The notes beneath the pieces are model-generated. The model did no database searches. It was not told the DNA's origin and saw only the letters and a program-made list of their open reading frames with translations. Of a stretch of 64,000 bases of DNA, positions 61,405-64,000 are shown in pieces. Source of the DNA: Pezicula radicicola (taxonomy: Eukaryota; Ascomycota; Leotiomycetes; Helotiales; Dermateaceae); the NCBI GenBank assembly GCA_003008705.1, contig PDUO01000023.1:349312-413311 (forward strand), in the 5' to 3' direction. Each line of letters starts with the position of its first letter. The first letter of the stretch is position 1. Both the position numbers and the translations under genes were made by a program.

Positions 61405-61706
61405 CGCAGCAGCGAGCCACAAACACAAGGAACTCTAAAACTTGCACAAGCTGCCGTACCGAGAGCCCCAGGGAATTTTGTCAGTGATGGACATAGTGCC
61501 AATGTCCCCATAATTCGAGGCAATACTAAGGGGGTAAAGAATACAAACAAGTTGGACCATGTGCTAGGGGAAAGAGGGGGGTAGATTGTACTGGTCCAAT
61601 TCCAATTTGCGACCAATGTCAGGAAAGGGGATACGACGAGGAAATATGTGCCAGCAACAGGAAGATTGCTGAGATTCGGGCGGGTCGCCAACAAGGGCAG
61701 GCATAA
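61405..61706 (+). pseudogene. 5'-truncated, frameshifted copy of the Cys6-module gene
   Basis: Starts in the linker (EPQTQGTLKLAQAAVPRAPG), keeps the lead-in (SANVPIIRGNTKGVKN), then loses frame by one missing base at about 61552, exactly where the first Cys codon (expected TGT, present TT) should be. The rest of the module continues in the next frame: GPCARGKRGVDCTGPIP, CDQC, GYDEEIC, ending at TAA 61704-61706. No C2H2 exon precedes it. It lies head-to-tail 160 bp after the intact gene, so it is a partial tandem duplicate. Confidence 0.7.
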
Positions 61707-62488
61707 GGACCAGAATGTGCGCTTTAGATGTTCCAGTCTTGTAACCTAAATTTGTCGAATGTTAACAATCTCGGCAATTCAGTTGATGCTTCAGGGACAC
61801 AAAGGAATGGAATTCAAAAATGTAAGTGGAGTGAATGACTATTGGTAAATCCAGGTATTCTGGCAAGGCTGGCATTGCTGGTGGTCGTGATAAACGCTTT
61901 CCTTGCGGACCCGAGCCTTTGTCGCTAAAAGTTATCTACCAATTGATGATGGTTCCCACTTGATCTAGTCTAGGTAACTCACACAACTTGTGTAAATAAT
62001 ATAAGAAAATAAAACCTTAAGTATTACCAATAAATTTTTACTAGCTTTTGAAAGTACTGTGGCTTTTGCTCAAAAGTCGAAGATAATTGGTGGTTGAAAT
62101 GTGGGACGTAAGATCTCGCTTAGCGATAGGGGAGACTAGCGCCCGCGGCTCGTCCCGTCAATGTGGTGAATGCACCAAGTGAATACAACAGAAACAGCTT
62201 CTAGCTTCCAGCCTCTTCACAGCACAACCTAGAAGAAATATCTTCACCCACAATTGGTTTTCCACAAAACTGTAACACCATTGTACCAACATCTTTGCGG
62301 AACTTACTCTAAGTAACCAGCAGTGGCAAGATATCTGTTTACTGTAACTGCTACTTACTGTCTACAAAAGTCTTTAACAGCAACCCGATCTCACAAAAAT
62401 ATCATACAGGCACAGTCGTACCATTTCCCTGAGTAGTACTTCTTGGCACGAGACATCTCCCTCATCGAAGTAATACCAGTCTATTACA
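61707..62488. other. Intergenic region within the Cys6 cluster
   Basis: 3' flank of the broken copy and promoter of the next gene. A TCTAGGTAACTCACAC segment near 61969-61985 resembles the 18-bp unit. No gene seen. Confidence 0.35.
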
Positions 62489-63903
62489 ATGGAAGGATTC
62501 GATTGGAACAGACCTGCGCGAGAAAGCTCCGAAGAGCCTGGTACACCTGGCACACCTGCATGGCTGAGAGCTGGTCCAGTACCACCAACCCTCCTTTTCT
62601 CCCAGCATCGCATGCAGCCGCTGAATGCATATCCAGCTCTCCCATCGGAACGGGCAGAGGATTACAGTCGGGCTTTAAGCGAATCGACAAGAACACAACT
62701 CAATCATAGTGTACCAGAAAACTCCGCGCTAAGGGATGCAGTTTTGACAAGGGACGTTGAGGCACTTGAACGGGAGCTGGATACACGGAGGCAACCAGGG
62801 CTCGAAGCCAACGAAGCTCGTGCCAGCGCCAGTGCCACTGCGGCTGCTAATACGGCTTCTATGAAGCCTCTAAAGCCGTTCAAGTGTCCAGTGCGTGGCT
62901 GCAATCACGAAACCGAGCACTGGTATGAGTACTGGTATGTAATACTCAAACCACAATTAGATAATCCAAATACTAACTTTAGTCTAGGCATCATAAAAAC
63001 ACCGCACATGTACGTCAGTGTCTCCGGGAGAATGAGGATGGTACCTTCACCGTCGTGGACGAATACAACGTGGAAGTTGGCAGCAATCTCATGGCCCGAG
63101 ACACTGGCGTAAAGAGATCTCGAGCAGAGTTAGATGGTGGCGAAGAAAACTATGCCAGGAATAAGAGGGCAACCGGAATCGGTGGACAGCAAGGTCTCAC
63201 TGACAACAAAAATCGTCATCAGACGGAAGCCGAGAGAGAGGAGTTGTTAAAAGTCACTGGATTCGCCAACGTGATGAGGCCAATGGTACCTGAAAGCACT
63301 GAAAATGGTTCATACCACCCGTCCAACTCCCATGCCAACATTCGGCACAGAGCACCTTCTAGGGGTTCTAACAACCCACCTTCTGAGGAACTTTGGGCAG
63401 AGCAACACCAAGGAAGAACTCGAGTTCCACCCTATACCCGAAGACAAGAGCCTCAGGATGTTCCAGAACCCGGATTTGGTGTCCCAAGAACTGGGCAATT
63501 CTTTCCTCAAAGAGATTCTACTGAGCAGGAGTCAATATGGAATACGCACACAGCAAGAAAAGTATCACAGCAAAATACCGGACACCAACCCTACCAACTA
63601 CCAAGGCTTGCGCCATCTGCCCCGGTCCCCTCTCAGACTGTTCCTACCACGCGGAATTTCTTAATCGAAGGACGCAGTGTTAACGTCCCAATCATATCCA
63701 CAAATGCGCCTGGTGTCAAGAATAGACGCAAGTGTGGTCCTTGCTCGCGGTCTAAGAGGGGAGAGGACTGTAATGGTCCTATACCAATCTGTGATGAATG
63801 CCGTGCCAAAGGCTATGACGAGGAGATTTGCGCCAGCGAGAGGAAGATCGCCGACATTCGAGCCGAGCGTGCGCTATCAGGACTTGTGTCTGATGGGAAT
63901 TGA
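62489..63903 (+). CDS. Long C2H2 finger plus Cys6-module protein
   Basis: Exons 62489-62934 and 62988-63903 (53-nt intron, TACTAAC branch) give 453 residues. The start MEGFDWNRPARESSEEPG is followed by an Arg/Glu/Ala-rich region, then a C2H2 finger at about 134-157, again split by the intron (CPVRGCNHETEHWYEYW|HHKNTAH, C-x4-C-x12-H-x4-H), and an ENEDGTFTVVDEYNVE segment matching ENGDGTFSVVNKE in the gene at 60614. A disordered Arg/Pro/Gln linker of about 200 residues leads to the Cys6 module near the C-terminus (LIEGRSVNVPIISTNAPGV, CGPC, GEDC, GPIPICDEC, GYDEEIC, IADIRAER). An alternative acceptor, TTTAG five bases upstream, would shift the frame and lose the His pair, so TCTAG is preferred. 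Confidence 0.8.
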
Positions 63904-64000
63904 GATTCTCGGGTAGGACAGATCTCTGGAAAGGGTATTTGGATTATTGCATCCTTGAGAATTGGCATAATTGTACAAGTATACAAGAAGTATTTTTAGG

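Overview
The window comes from a filamentous ascomycete, most likely a leotiomycete of the Helotiales type. This rests on 50-140 nt introns with GT/AG borders and CTAAC-like branch points, a Rim15-type PAS/kinase/receiver protein, and 2EXR and BTB proteins. It also rests on an intact gene core set among many decayed genes whose stops sit where CAG, CAA or CGA would be expected, a pattern like repeat-induced point mutation (RIP). The exact taxon is inference.

Layout. Bases 1-27,500 are accessory: the 3' end of one gene at the left edge, many decayed open stretches, and a three-member tandem family at 12.6-16.1 kb (one intact gene, one frameshifted copy, one with a stop). A tandem pair of long hairpins lies at 27.0-27.4 kb. 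At 28.3-31.6 kb are two tandem paralogues of an unrecognised family with a conserved phase-2 intron. A truncated and an intact BTB/POZ gene follow at 32.0-34.3 kb, then a long non-coding stretch.

The conserved core is 38.7-51.8 kb: RIM15 (nutrient-signalling kinase), a DUF1479 putative oxygenase, a 2EXR-domain gene, PXMP4 (peroxisomal membrane protein) and RPF2 (60S ribosome assembly). PXMP4 and RPF2 are divergent. Apart from being housekeeping or growth-control genes, they show no operon-like logic.

The right flank (52-64 kb) is accessory again. It holds two low-confidence small minus-strand gene ends, an 18-bp minisatellite directly upstream of a small acidic-protein gene whose introns contain the same 18-bp unit, a block of decayed genes, and a cluster of two intact genes and one broken copy.

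Main discovery candidates. (1) A cysteine-rich module of about 75 residues (C-x2-C-x8-10-C-x6-C-x2-C-x9-C, preceded by a conserved NxxG[VI]xN segment) occurs in five copies in two clusters 45 kb apart. It is fused to a short helical N-terminus in one cluster and to a C2H2 finger in the other. It resembles the fungal Zn2Cys6 cluster but has different spacing. (2) An 18-bp minisatellite unit lies inside spliceosomal introns of two different genes and at scattered intergenic sites, as expected of introner-like or repeat-derived introns. (3) Tandem direct repeats each end in a 43-49 bp inverted copy of themselves, and would make long double-stranded RNA if transcribed.
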